From the NCBI GenBank assembly GCA_946478895.1, contig CAMLDY010000007.1, positions 1 through 58,287 on the forward strand: a stretch of 58,287 nucleotides of DNA, given 5' to 3'. This DNA is from an uncultured Gemmatimonadota bacterium (GTDB lineage Bacteria; Gemmatimonadota; Gemmatimonadetes; Gemmatimonadales; Gemmatimonadaceae). This document shows, one piece after another, positions 1 through 7,444 of the stretch; positions within the stretch are counted from its first letter, which is position 1; each line of letters opens with the position of its first letter. The notes below the pieces were generated by a model that was not told where the DNA came from, did not search any database, and saw nothing but the letters and a program-made list of their open reading frames with translations. A program made the position numbers and the translations under genes.

Positions 1-776
1 ACGCGACGATCGAGCAGTTCGAGAAGGCGATGGAGAAGAACGACGACGCCATCGCACCGTCGATGCTCTACGCGTACGCCGCGATCATGGAAGGAATTCC
101 GTTCGCCAACGGCGCGCCGAACCTCTGTGTCGATACGCCGGCGCTGCTCAAGCTGGCGCAGGATCGCGGAGTGCCGATCTCCGGGAAGGACTTCAAGACC
201 GGGCAGACCTGGATGAAGACGATTGTCGCGCCGGGACTCAAGGCACGCATGCTCGGCCTCGCCGGCTGGTATTCGACGAACATCCTCGGCAATCGCGACG
301 GTGAAGTGCTCGACGATCCACAGTCGTTCAAGACCAAGGAAGAGTCGAAGCTGAGCGTGCTGCACACCATCCTGCAGCCCGAGCTCTATCCCGATCTCTA
401 CAAGGATTTCTCACACGTCGTAAGAATCAACTACTACCCGCCGCGCGGTGACAACAAGGAAGGCTGGGACAACATCGACATCGTCGGCTGGATGAATTAT
501 CCGATGCAGATCAAGATCAACTTCCTGTGTCGGGACTCGATCCTCGCCGCACCGATCGTACTCGATCTGGCGCTGTTCTCCGACTTCGCTCAGCGCGCGG
601 GCATGAAGGGGATTCAGGAATGGCTATCCTTCTATTACAAGAGCCCAATGGCGGCGCCGGGTCTCCAGCCCGAGCACGATCTGTTCATCCAGCAGACCAA
701 GCTCAAGAACACCCTGCGACATCTGATGGGAGAGGACCAGATCACCCACCTCGGGCTCGAGTACTACGCCTCATGA
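1..776 (+). CDS. ino1: Inositol-3-phosphate synthase, C-terminal part (5' end outside window)
   Basis: The product would cyclise glucose 6-phosphate to inositol 3-phosphate with NAD in the cytoplasm, the first step to inositol lipids and related solutes. The frame is already open at base 3, so the gene enters from the left and roughly 258 codons are seen. The run GKDFKTGQT followed by WYSTNILGNRDGEVL is the characteristic INO1 core: a Lys-rich active-site loop and the NxLGNxDG motif. The remainder aligns in character with the family C-terminus. It ends in TGA at 774-776, overlapping the ATG of the lipoprotein gene by 3 bases, so the two are probably translated together. The N-terminal Rossmann part cannot be judged here. 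Confidence 0.88.
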   Translation, partial: ATIEQFEKAMEKNDDAIAPSMLYAYAAIMEGIPFANGAPNLCVDTPALLKLAQDRGVPISGKDFKTGQTWMKTIVAPGLKARMLGLAGWYSTNILGNRDGEVLDDPQSFKTKEESKLSVLHTILQPELYPDLYKDFSHVVRINYYPPRGDNKEGWDNIDIVGWMNYPMQIKINFLCRDSILAAPIVLDLALFSDFAQRAGMKGIQEWLSFYYKSPMAAPGLQPEHDLFIQQTKLKNTLRHLMGEDQITHLGLEYYAS

Positions 777-1198
777 TTAGACAGCTCGCGTTGACCGCCG
801 TCATTGCGACAGTCGTCACGAGCTGCAACTCGAAGCCCAAACCGTTCGAGCTCAGGCTGTGGTCGGACAACTACGCATTCCGCGTCACATCCGATCCAAT
901 GCCGCCGGTGGCGCTCGAGCAGATCACCTATCGGATCGTCGTGCAGGACAAGAAAACCGGCCAGCCGATCGAGGGCGGTGAGGGAAGAATTTTCGCCACC
1001 AGCGCCGATCGCGCGAACACCGACGACGGCCTGAAGAAGGAGAAAGAGCTCGGCACGTATTCCGGCAAGATCTTCTTCGCGACGAGCGGCGATTGGGCCG
1101 CGGCGATCCAGTTCCGGCGGGAGAAGGATCCGCGGATGCCGCTCGAGCGCGTCGACTGGATCCAGGCCGTCCGACCATCGGCCGAGCCGGGTACCTGA
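773..1198 (+). CDS. Putative lipoprotein, unknown function
   Basis: A 141-residue protein starting MIRQLALTAVIATVVTSCNS. It has a short positively charged start, a hydrophobic stretch and a lipobox ending at Cys19, so it is probably lipidated and anchored in an envelope membrane. The mature part is hydrophilic and beta-like with no motif I recognise. The start at 773 overlaps the preceding stop (ATGA). A longer open frame from 527 runs inside the inositol-phosphate synthase gene and is rejected because the signal peptide begins exactly at 773. Its link to inositol metabolism is positional only. Confidence 0.75.
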   Translation: MIRQLALTAVIATVVTSCNSKPKPFELRLWSDNYAFRVTSDPMPPVALEQITYRIVVQDKKTGQPIEGGEGRIFATSADRANTDDGLKKEKELGTYSGKIFFATSGDWAAAIQFRREKDPRMPLERVDWIQAVRPSAEPGT

Positions 1199-1206
1199 TT
1201 TTTCTT

Positions 1207-1500
1207 ATGCGCCATTTCTTTAGAACCCAACTCACGCCTGTCGAAGTACTGCGCGTCGCCGACGAGTTCTTTCCCGAGATCGGCATGGAGCGCAGCGGGC
1301 ACACCGCGCGCTCGCGCAACTTTGCCGGCGACCTCGGCACCTTGCAGCTGGCGGCGCGCAAGGAAGGCGGCCACTACACCTTCGTCGAGATATCGACGGA
1401 TCAGACCGGAGAAAGCCGCCTCGACCGCAACGCGAAGAAATTCTTCGTGACGTTGCACAAGACCGGCGATCCGCGGCACCGCATCGAAGCGGCGTACTAG
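1207..1500 (+). CDS. Conserved-looking hypothetical protein, 97 aa
   Basis: A small soluble protein beginning MRHFFRTQLTPVEVLRVADE with no signal peptide or membrane segment. I do not recognise the family. ATG 1207 lies 8 bases after the lipoprotein stop and 1 base before the GTG of the E1 alpha gene, so it sits tightly inside a gene string. An upstream frame extension to 1093 would overlap the lipoprotein gene and encodes an Arg/Gly-rich segment typical of out-of-frame reading, so the shorter start is used. Confidence 0.65.
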   Translation: MRHFFRTQLTPVEVLRVADEFFPEIGMERSGHTARSRNFAGDLGTLQLAARKEGGHYTFVEISTDQTGESRLDRNAKKFFVTLHKTGDPRHRIEAAY

Positions 1501-1501
1501 C

Positions 1502-2635
1502 GTGGCGCGGTCCGGTACCGCCGCATCGAGGCCGGCGCGTGTGAAGCAGGATGGGAAGCGCTCGCCCGCTGGCGGCTCGCTCTCGCGCGAGCAAAAGCTC
1601 GAGCTGTACTACTACATGCGGTTGACGCGCTCACTCGAGGAGCGGCTCGTCAACCTTTATCGTCAGACCAAGGTCGTGGGTGGTCTTTTCCGCTCGCTCG
1701 GCCAGGAGGCGGACGCAGTTGGCAGCGCCTACGCCCTCGATAGGTCGAAGGGCGACATTCTGTCTCCGCTGATTCGCAACCTGGGCTCGATGCTCGTCCA
1801 GGGCGCGAAGCCCAACGAGATAATCAAGCAGTACATGGCGAAGGGCGATTCGCCGACCCGCGGGCGCGAGCTCAACATCCACTACGGTGATCTGGTCCGC
1901 GGCTTCATCGGTCAGATCTCCCACCTCGGCGACATGGTGCCGGTGATGGCCGGCGTAACGCTGTCGTTCAAGATGCGGAACCAGGATCGCGTCGGGCTCG
2001 TTTACGTCGGCGACGGCGCGACATCGACGGGAGCGTTTCACGAGGGAATCAACTTCGCCGCGGTGCAGCGGTGTCCGCTCGTGGTGATCGTGGAGAACAA
2101 CGGCTACGCTTACTCGACTCCCCTGAACAAGCAAACGGCGGCGAAGCAGCTCGTCGACAAGGCGGCGGGATACGGCATCGTCGGGGAACAGGCCGACGGC
2201 AACGACGTCATCGCCACCTACGAGGTGACGAAGCGGGCCGTCGATCGCGCCCGCTCCGGCGGCGGCGTGACCCTGATCGAGCTGATGACGTATCGCAGGA
2301 AGGGACATGCCGAGCACGACAATCAGTCGTACGTTCCGGCCGGCGAAATCGATCGTTGGGCAAGCGAGAATGATCCCGTCGACCGCTATGTGAAGCGCTT
2401 GTCGGATGAAGGATTTGACGAGAGCGAGCTGTCGAAGATCGATGCGCGGGTGAAGGAGGAGATCGATCGCGCGACCGACGAGGCAGAGGCGTCACCAATG
2501 CCCGATCCAACCGACGCGCTGGTCGGCATCTACGCCGACCCACCCGGGCTGGCGCCGCTTTGGTTCCGTCAGGGAATCAAGTCGGCCGTCGAAGTTCACG
2601 AGCGACCGGCAAGCTGGGGCACCCACGATGTCTGA
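1502..2635 (+). CDS. 2-oxo acid dehydrogenase E1 component, alpha subunit
   Basis: This is the thiamine-diphosphate-binding alpha subunit of a pyruvate or branched-chain 2-oxo acid dehydrogenase, 377 aa, the usual length. The ThDP motif is clear: GDGATSTG at 170-177 closed by ENN at 198-200. The substrate-side loop reads RRKGHAEHDNQ, as in bacterial heterotetrameric E1 enzymes. GTG 1502 follows the previous stop by one base and leads into a 30-residue basic tail before the domain. A start further in is possible. The stop overlaps the E1 beta start by 8 bases. With E1 beta and E2 downstream it forms a complex that decarboxylates a 2-oxo acid to acyl-CoA. The substrate cannot be read from sequence, although the E2 type leans to branched-chain acids. 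Confidence 0.88.
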   Translation: MARSGTAASRPARVKQDGKRSPAGGSLSREQKLELYYYMRLTRSLEERLVNLYRQTKVVGGLFRSLGQEADAVGSAYALDRSKGDILSPLIRNLGSMLVQGAKPNEIIKQYMAKGDSPTRGRELNIHYGDLVRGFIGQISHLGDMVPVMAGVTLSFKMRNQDRVGLVYVGDGATSTGAFHEGINFAAVQRCPLVVIVENNGYAYSTPLNKQTAAKQLVDKAAGYGIVGEQADGNDVIATYEVTKRAVDRARSGGGVTLIELMTYRRKGHAEHDNQSYVPAGEIDRWASENDPVDRYVKRLSDEGFDESELSKIDARVKEEIDRATDEAEASPMPDPTDALVGIYADPPGLAPLWFRQGIKSAVEVHERPASWGTHDV

Positions 2636-3605
2636 GATCACTTACCTCGAGGCGATTCGCGAAGCGCTGTTCGAGGAGATGGAGCGCGACGAGAACGTGT
2701 TCTGTCTCGGCGAAGACATCGGTGCGTACGGCGGCGCGTTCAAGGTGACCGAAGGGCTAATGGCGAAGTTCGGCGAGCAGCGGGTGATCGATACGCCGAT
2801 CTCGGAAGCGGCGATCATCGGAGCGGGCGCGGGCGCGGCGCACATGGGAATGCGTCCGGTGTGCGAGATGCAGTTCATCGACTTCATCTCCACCGGGTAC
2901 GACATGCTGACCAACTATGTCGCGACGGCGCGATATCGCGCGATGCTGCCGTGTCCGATGGTTGTGCGCGGACCCAGCGGCGGCTACGTGCGCGGTGGGC
3001 CGTTCCATTCGCAGAATCCGGAAGCCGCGTTTCTCCACACCCCCGGCCTGAAGATCGTCTATCCCGCGACCGCGAGCGACGCCAAAGGATTGCTCAAATC
3101 AGCGATTCGCGACGACGACTGCGTTCTGTTCTTCGAGCACAAGTACCTGTACCGCCGGATCAAGGAAGAGCTTCCTGCCGGCGATCATCTCACGCCGATC
3201 GGGAAGGCGCGGATCGCGAGAGAAGGAAAAGACGTGTCGATCATCACCTACGCGGCGACGGTCTGGAAGGCGCTCGAGGCGGCGGAGCAGGTCGCGAAGG
3301 AGGATGGGCTTTCGGTCGAGGTTGTCGATCTGCGCAGTCTGCTGCCGATGGACGATGATGCAATCACCGCGACCGTGAAGAAGACGAATCGGGTGTTGCT
3401 CGTGCACGAGGACACCCGCACCGGTGGAGTCGCGGGGGAAATCACCGCGCGGATCAACGAGAACGCGTTCGAGTGGCTCGACGCGCCGATCCTGCGGGTC
3501 ACCGCGGCCGATGTACCGCTCCCGTACTCGCCTCCGCTCGAGGACTACGTGCTTCCGCAGACGTCGGATATCGTGCTGGCGTTGCGGAAGCTTGCCGCCT
3601 ACTGA
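2628..3605 (+). CDS. 2-oxo acid dehydrogenase E1 component, beta subunit
   Basis: A 325-aa transketolase-like beta subunit that completes the E1 active site with the alpha subunit. It opens MSEITYLEAIREALFEEME, then shows ENVFCLGEDIGAYGGAF and DTPISEAAIIGAGAGAA, all hallmark E1 beta segments. The middle has FIDFISTGYDMLTNYVA and the GGPFHSQNPEA loop carrying the active-site His. The transketolase C-terminal domain follows from about residue 195. It overlaps E1 alpha by 8 bases and the small membrane protein gene by 1 base (TGATG), indicating coupled translation. Confidence 0.9.
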   Translation: MSEITYLEAIREALFEEMERDENVFCLGEDIGAYGGAFKVTEGLMAKFGEQRVIDTPISEAAIIGAGAGAAHMGMRPVCEMQFIDFISTGYDMLTNYVATARYRAMLPCPMVVRGPSGGYVRGGPFHSQNPEAAFLHTPGLKIVYPATASDAKGLLKSAIRDDDCVLFFEHKYLYRRIKEELPAGDHLTPIGKARIAREGKDVSIITYAATVWKALEAAEQVAKEDGLSVEVVDLRSLLPMDDDAITATVKKTNRVLLVHEDTRTGGVAGEITARINENAFEWLDAPILRVTAADVPLPYSPPLEDYVLPQTSDIVLALRKLAAY

Positions 3606-3871
3606 TGGCGTCGCTGGAATTGACTCGGGGCGAGCTGATCGCCCGCAACGTCGGGATCGGTTGCGTGATGACGTTCGCCGGATTTTTCGCCGGCGGAATG
3701 ATTGCTGTACTGGTTGCGAAGATCCTCGGCAGCGTATACGGCTGCAAGCCTCCCGAGGGCCTTCCGGCGTGCAATTGGTGGGTGTATGCTGGTATTGGCG
3801 CGTTGATTGGCGCGGTTACGCTGCCGGTTGGGGTGCTCATACGCCTGAATCGACGCCGGCCGAACGCATAA
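3605..3871 (+). CDS. Small two-helix membrane protein between E1 and E2
   Basis: An 88-aa protein with two hydrophobic segments (about residues 15-38 and 60-83) joined by a loop that contains two Cys (GCKPPEGLPAC), and a basic end RLNRRRPNA. The topology suggests an inner-membrane hairpin. No family is recognised. Its ATG overlaps the E1 beta stop (TGATG), and E2 starts 16 bases later with a GGAG site, so it is embedded in the dehydrogenase operon, where such a gene is not standard. The longer open frame from 3473 overlaps E1 beta and is not used. Confidence 0.6.
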   Translation: MASLELTRGELIARNVGIGCVMTFAGFFAGGMIAVLVAKILGSVYGCKPPEGLPACNWWVYAGIGALIGAVTLPVGVLIRLNRRRPNA

Positions 3872-3887
3872 ATACGAAGGAGATCGA

Positions 3888-5243
3888 GTGGCACGAGTAG
3901 ACGTGATCATGCCGCAGATGGGTGAGTCGATCGCCGAGGGCACGCTTTCGAAGTGGCTGAAGAAAGTGGGCGACGAGGTGAAGCGTGACGAGCCGATCTT
4001 CGAGATTTCGACCGACAAGGTGGACGCCGAGATCCCGGCGCCCGCTGCGGGTGTGATCGCCGAGATCCTGGTAAAGGAAGGCGAGACCGTGGCCGTGCAG
4101 ACTGTGGTCGCGCGACTGGAGACCGAAAAGGGCGCGGTAGCGGGAAGCGGGAAGCGGGAAGCGGGAGGCGGGAAGGGGGATGCGGAATCCGTTCTCATGG
4201 AGCCGGCGACGCCTGCGTCGGCCAACCCAGCCCCAGCGAAAACTCCGTCGACTCCGCTGCGTCAGCAACCGGTCGCACCGGCGATCGCGGCTGCGCACAC
4301 CGGCAACGGCAGTTCCTTCGAGGATCGCGTTCGCACGAGGTCGTCGCCGCTCGTTCGTAAGATTGCCGCCGAGCACGGTGTCAACATCGCCTCGCTCCAA
4401 GGCTCGGGGGTAGCAGGAAGAGTGACCAAGCGTGACATCCTGGGGTTCATAGAGTCTGGCGCTTCCACCACCACGGCGTCTCCCGCTTCCCGCTTCCCGC
4501 TTCCCGCTTCCCACCTCCCGGTCCCCGAAGCGTGGCCGGGCGATGTCGTCGAGCCGATGTCGAAGATGCGCGCGCTGATCAGCGAGCACATGGTTGCGTC
4601 TCGTCATACCTCGGCGCACGTGACGTCGTTCATCGAGATCGACTTCACGAGGGTTTCGCGAATTCGGGCGAAGAATCGCGCCGAGTTCGAGGCCGCTACC
4701 GGGCAGAAGCTCACCTACATGCCCTTCATCATCAAAGCGGTGACCCAGGGACTGCAGGCGTTTCCGATAATGAATTCGTCGGTCGCCGGCACCAGCGTGA
4801 TCTACAGAAAGCAGATCAACATCGGTGTTGCCGTCGCGCTGGATTGGGGATTGATCGTTCCTGTGATCAAGCACGCAGACGACCTGTCGTTGTCCGGCCT
4901 CACCCGCGCCCTCAACGATCTTGCCGCCCGTGCCCGGGCGAAGAAGCTGTCCCCGGAAGAAGTGCAGGAAGGCACCTTCACGATCACCAATCCCGGGGTG
5001 TTCGGCTCTCTGATGGGCACACCCATCATCAACCAGCCGCAGGTTGCCATCCTCGGCGTTGGCGCGATTGAGAAACGGCCGAAGGTACTTTCCGGCCAGG
5101 ACGGCGAAGATGTCATCGCCATCAGAACCTGCGCGTATTTTTCCATCTCGTTCGATCACCGGGTAATCGACGGCGCGGTCGCGGACCAGTTCCTGGCCTT
5201 CATCAAGAAGACAATCGAAACGTTCCCGGAGACCGGACTCTAA
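3888..5243 (+). CDS. Dihydrolipoyllysine acyltransferase (E2) of a 2-oxo acid dehydrogenase
   Basis: The E2 core of the complex, 451 aa, transfers the acyl group from E1 to CoA through lipoyl-lysine. Domain order is a lipoyl domain (1-80, lipoylated Lys44 in STDKVDAE), a linker, a peripheral subunit-binding domain (about 152-187) and a second linker, then the catalytic CAT-like domain (220-451) with His424 and Asp428 in FDHRVIDG. GGAG lies 8 bases upstream of the GTG start. The oddity is that both linkers are built from a 7-bp DNA repeat read in opposite orientations. It encodes Gly/Lys/Arg-rich residues 85-97 and Pro/Ser-rich residues 198-211. No E3 (lipoamide dehydrogenase) gene is nearby, so E3 must be encoded elsewhere. 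Confidence 0.92.
   Translation: MARVDVIMPQMGESIAEGTLSKWLKKVGDEVKRDEPIFEISTDKVDAEIPAPAAGVIAEILVKEGETVAVQTVVARLETEKGAVAGSGKREAGGGKGDAESVLMEPATPASANPAPAKTPSTPLRQQPVAPAIAAAHTGNGSSFEDRVRTRSSPLVRKIAAEHGVNIASLQGSGVAGRVTKRDILGFIESGASTTTASPASRFPLPASHLPVPEAWPGDVVEPMSKMRALISEHMVASRHTSAHVTSFIEIDFTRVSRIRAKNRAEFEAATGQKLTYMPFIIKAVTQGLQAFPIMNSSVAGTSVIYRKQINIGVAVALDWGLIVPVIKHADDLSLSGLTRALNDLAARARAKKLSPEEVQEGTFTITNPGVFGSLMGTPIINQPQVAILGVGAIEKRPKVLSGQDGEDVIAIRTCAYFSISFDHRVIDGAVADQFLAFIKKTIETFPETGL
4140..4174 (+). repeat. Heptamer tandem array (GCGGGAR)5 inside E2 linker 1
   Basis: Five adjacent 7-bp units read GCGGGAA three times, GCGGGAG, then GCGGGAA. The array lies in frame between the lipoyl and subunit-binding domains and keeps the reading frame open, encoding a Gly/Ser/Lys/Arg/Glu/Ala stretch. 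It is the same unit as the arrays at 4480-4514 (reverse complement) and 16800-16834. Confidence 0.9.
4480..4514 (-). repeat. Inverted heptamer array (GCGGGAR)5 inside E2 linker 2
   Basis: On the + strand the units read CTCCCGC, TTCCCGC three times, TTCCCAC; the minus strand therefore carries the GCGGGAR unit. It encodes the Pro/Ser/Arg/Leu linker before the catalytic domain. With the array at 4140 it forms an inverted pair about 300 bp apart within one gene. Confidence 0.9.
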
Positions 5244-5501
5244 ATGCCCAAGGCTTTGACAATCCAGCGCTCGACCGTGCCCTCGGCCGAGCGCGCGAAC
5301 TATACCAAGCGGCTCAAAGCGCTCCGCTCGCACTACGAAGCTGCGAATTGCCGATTCTGGGTATTCGAGGAGATGTCGCTTCCTGGCGCGTTCATCGAGT
5401 TCACCGAGGCGGACGACGAGCAGACGCTGACCATCGCCCACGCGAGCGCACCGCACAAGACACTGGACCCGACGAGGGTCTATCAGGAGGTTAAGCTGTA
5501 A
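5244..5501 (+). CDS. Hypothetical protein, 85 aa
   Basis: A small soluble protein beginning MPKALTIQRSTVPSAERANY. Its ATG is immediately adjacent to the E2 stop, and its stop overlaps the next ATG (TAATG), so it is translated as part of the same run. It is rich in charged residues with a single Cys (ANCRFWVFEE). No signal peptide, membrane segment or known motif is visible. I do not recognise the family. Confidence 0.6.
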   Translation: MPKALTIQRSTVPSAERANYTKRLKALRSHYEAANCRFWVFEEMSLPGAFIEFTEADDEQTLTIAHASAPHKTLDPTRVYQEVKL

Positions 5502-5767
5502 TGCCGGCGCGAGTGCTTCAGATCGATGGCCAGCAGTGGAACGTCTATCCCTCTGGATACATCACGCAGTACACCCAGGATGAGTACGCGCTGCTTTTCT
5601 CGCGCGGCTCGGGCGAAGATCGCCAGGTGCGGGTGACACGCTATTCCCCGCAGGGGACGCGCTCGCGCGAGCAGGCGTTCGCCGAGCTGTCGGACGCTCA
5701 GCTGCAGTCGCTCTTCTCGCAATCGCAGCCGAGCTTCACGTCGCCTGAGGCCGGCTACGAGCGGTGA
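5501..5767 (+). CDS. Hypothetical protein, 88 aa
   Basis: A small soluble protein starting MPARVLQIDGQQWNVYPSGY, Gln- and Ser-rich toward the end, with no cysteine and no hydrophobic segment. The N-terminal half looks like short beta strands (WNVYPSGYITQYTQDEYALLF). It overlaps the preceding gene by one base and the PHP gene by 4 bases (GTGA). No family recognised; tight coupling on both sides is the main support for it being real. Confidence 0.6.
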   Translation: MPARVLQIDGQQWNVYPSGYITQYTQDEYALLFSRGSGEDRQVRVTRYSPQGTRSREQAFAELSDAQLQSLFSQSQPSFTSPEAGYER

Positions 5768-6624
5768 GCGCGGATGCGGGCCGGCCGACCCACGTCGACC
5801 TGCATACCCACTCGACTGCGTCTGATGGAATTCTTCCCCCCGAACGCGTAGTCGAAGCTGCCGAGCGGTGCGGGCTCGCGGCGCTCGCCCTCACCGACCA
5901 CGATACGATCGACGGAGTTCCCGCCGCGCGAGCGACGGGCGAAAGGCTGGGGATACGCATCATTGCGGGCTGCGAGCTGAGCGCATTTCAGGACGATCAC
6001 GAGGTCCACCTGCTCGCGTTGCATCTCACTCATCTCGACGCACTACAAAAGCGGCTCAGTGAGCTCCGCGCGCACCGCCACGCCCGCGCCGAAAAAATCG
6101 TCGGAAAACTTAACGTTCTCGGAATACCGATAACTATCGACGAAGTCCTGCAGCAGGCCAACGGCGGCGCGGTTGGTCGACCGCACGTGGCACGCGTACT
6201 GATTGCGCGCGGCGTCGTCGCCGACTTCCGCGACGCGTTTGTGCGCTATCTTGGCGGCGCCGGAGCCGCCTTCGTCCCGAAAGAGAAGCTGTCCATCGAG
6301 GATGCGATTGCAATGGCGCATGAAGCTGGAGGTCTCGCGATCTGGGCGCATCCCGGAGATGGTGGGCGCCGCGAACGGCTCGAGCCGCTGGTCGCAGCGG
6401 GACTCGACGGTCTGGAGGTGAGGCACCCGAGCCATTCGACCGAGGACATGAAGCGACTCCAGGCCCTCGCCGACTACTTTGCACTTCTTCCGAGCGGTGG
6501 ATCGGACTGGCATGGAGCGTCTGATGGGCCGCGCCGATTGGGAAACATGAACGTTCCGGTCGAGTGGCTCGAAAGACAGGACGAGAAGCTGGGCTCCGGT
6601 GCATCTTCAGAGGCACCTCGATGA
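5764..6624 (+). CDS. PHP-domain phosphoesterase (TrpH/YciV-like)
   Basis: A 286-aa metal-dependent phosphoesterase of the PHP family, whose TrpH/YciV members hydrolyse 3',5'-nucleoside bisphosphates or short RNA 5' ends. Metal ligands are all present in order: HTHSTASDG near residue 15, TDHDT, the Glu of GCE, His in EVHLLAL, GRPHVA, the AHPGD segment and GSDWHG near the end. GTG 5764 is used because it overlaps the previous stop and begins just before the first His motif. The substrate is inferred from family only. It precedes the SDR gene by 10 bases. Confidence 0.85.
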   Translation: MSADAGRPTHVDLHTHSTASDGILPPERVVEAAERCGLAALALTDHDTIDGVPAARATGERLGIRIIAGCELSAFQDDHEVHLLALHLTHLDALQKRLSELRAHRHARAEKIVGKLNVLGIPITIDEVLQQANGGAVGRPHVARVLIARGVVADFRDAFVRYLGGAGAAFVPKEKLSIEDAIAMAHEAGGLAIWAHPGDGGRRERLEPLVAAGLDGLEVRHPSHSTEDMKRLQALADYFALLPSGGSDWHGASDGPRRLGNMNVPVEWLERQDEKLGSGASSEAPR

Positions 6625-6634
6625 GGGCCTGCGG

Positions 6635-7366
6635 ATGGAGATAGATGGGAAGGTTGCACTTGTAACGGGCGCCGGGACGCGCGTTGGACGCGTCATCGCG
6701 CTGGCGCTCGGCAAAGCGGGCATGCGGGTCGGTGTCCACTATGCAGGCTCCCAGAAGGGGGCGCGACAGACGGCGGACGAAATCGTTGCCTCCGGAAGCG
6801 ACGCACGGACGCTGCCCGGCGACCTGATGGATCCGGCAACTGGTCCGCGGCTGATCGAGCACGTAGTCAAGGTGTTTGGGTCTATCGACGTGCTGGTGAA
6901 CTCCGCGGCGGTGATGTTGCGGACGCCGGTTGGCGAGGTGCTCGTCGAGGACTGGGACGCGATGTTCGCGCTGAATTTGCGCGCGCCGTTCTTCCTGTCG
7001 CAGTCGGCGGCCCGTGCAATGGGCGAGCGCGGCGGCGTGATCGTCAACATTGCGGACCTCGCCGCGTTCGAGACGTGGCGGAATTACATCCCGCACACCA
7101 TCACCAAAGCGGGAATCGTGCAGATGACTCGCGGGCTCGCGCACGCGCTGGCGCCGAGGGTTAGAGTGAACGCCATCGCGCCCGGACCGGTGCTGCTTCC
7201 CGAAGGATGGACCCAGGAGGAGGCGGACAAGCTCATTTCGACTACGCCGCTTGGGCGCCTGGGCACGCCGGAAGACGTGGCGCAAGCGGTCCTCTATCTG
7301 TTGAGCGCCGAGTATGTCACGGGCGAGACCATCATCGTCGATGGCGGCCGTCACGTGCGGGTCTGA
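6635..7366 (+). CDS. Short-chain dehydrogenase, pteridine-reductase (PTR1/FolM)-like
   Basis: A 243-aa NAD(P)-dependent SDR. The cofactor motif is TGAGTRVG (11-18), the TGxxxRxG form seen in pteridine and dihydromonapterin reductases rather than the classical TGxxxGxG. NSAA is at 89-92. In PTR1 the active site is Asp-Tyr-Lys. Here Asp141 and Lys158 align, but the catalytic Tyr position is His154 (PHTITK), with the flanking Tyr151 kept. The end has the usual ITGE-type motif (YVTGETIIVDGG). ATG 6635 is preferred over 6599, which would overlap the PHP gene and add 12 residues before the first strand. The predicted substrate is a pterin or related carbonyl, by family inference. Confidence 0.8.
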   Translation: MEIDGKVALVTGAGTRVGRVIALALGKAGMRVGVHYAGSQKGARQTADEIVASGSDARTLPGDLMDPATGPRLIEHVVKVFGSIDVLVNSAAVMLRTPVGEVLVEDWDAMFALNLRAPFFLSQSAARAMGERGGVIVNIADLAAFETWRNYIPHTITKAGIVQMTRGLAHALAPRVRVNAIAPGPVLLPEGWTQEEADKLISTTPLGRLGTPEDVAQAVLYLLSAEYVTGETIIVDGGRHVRV

Positions 7367-7444
7367 TCGCAGAAGCGGACGTACGGCCGCGGTTATATTT
7401 CAGATGCCGGCGTTCGGCCGGCAGTTCTTCTTCGGGGCAAGCAT

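Noticed and set aside
3837..5456. A 539-residue open frame on the minus strand opposite E2
   Set aside because: The + strand carries a complete E2 with lipoyl, binding and catalytic motifs; the antisense frame is Arg/His/Asp-rich, as expected from high-GC mirror reading.
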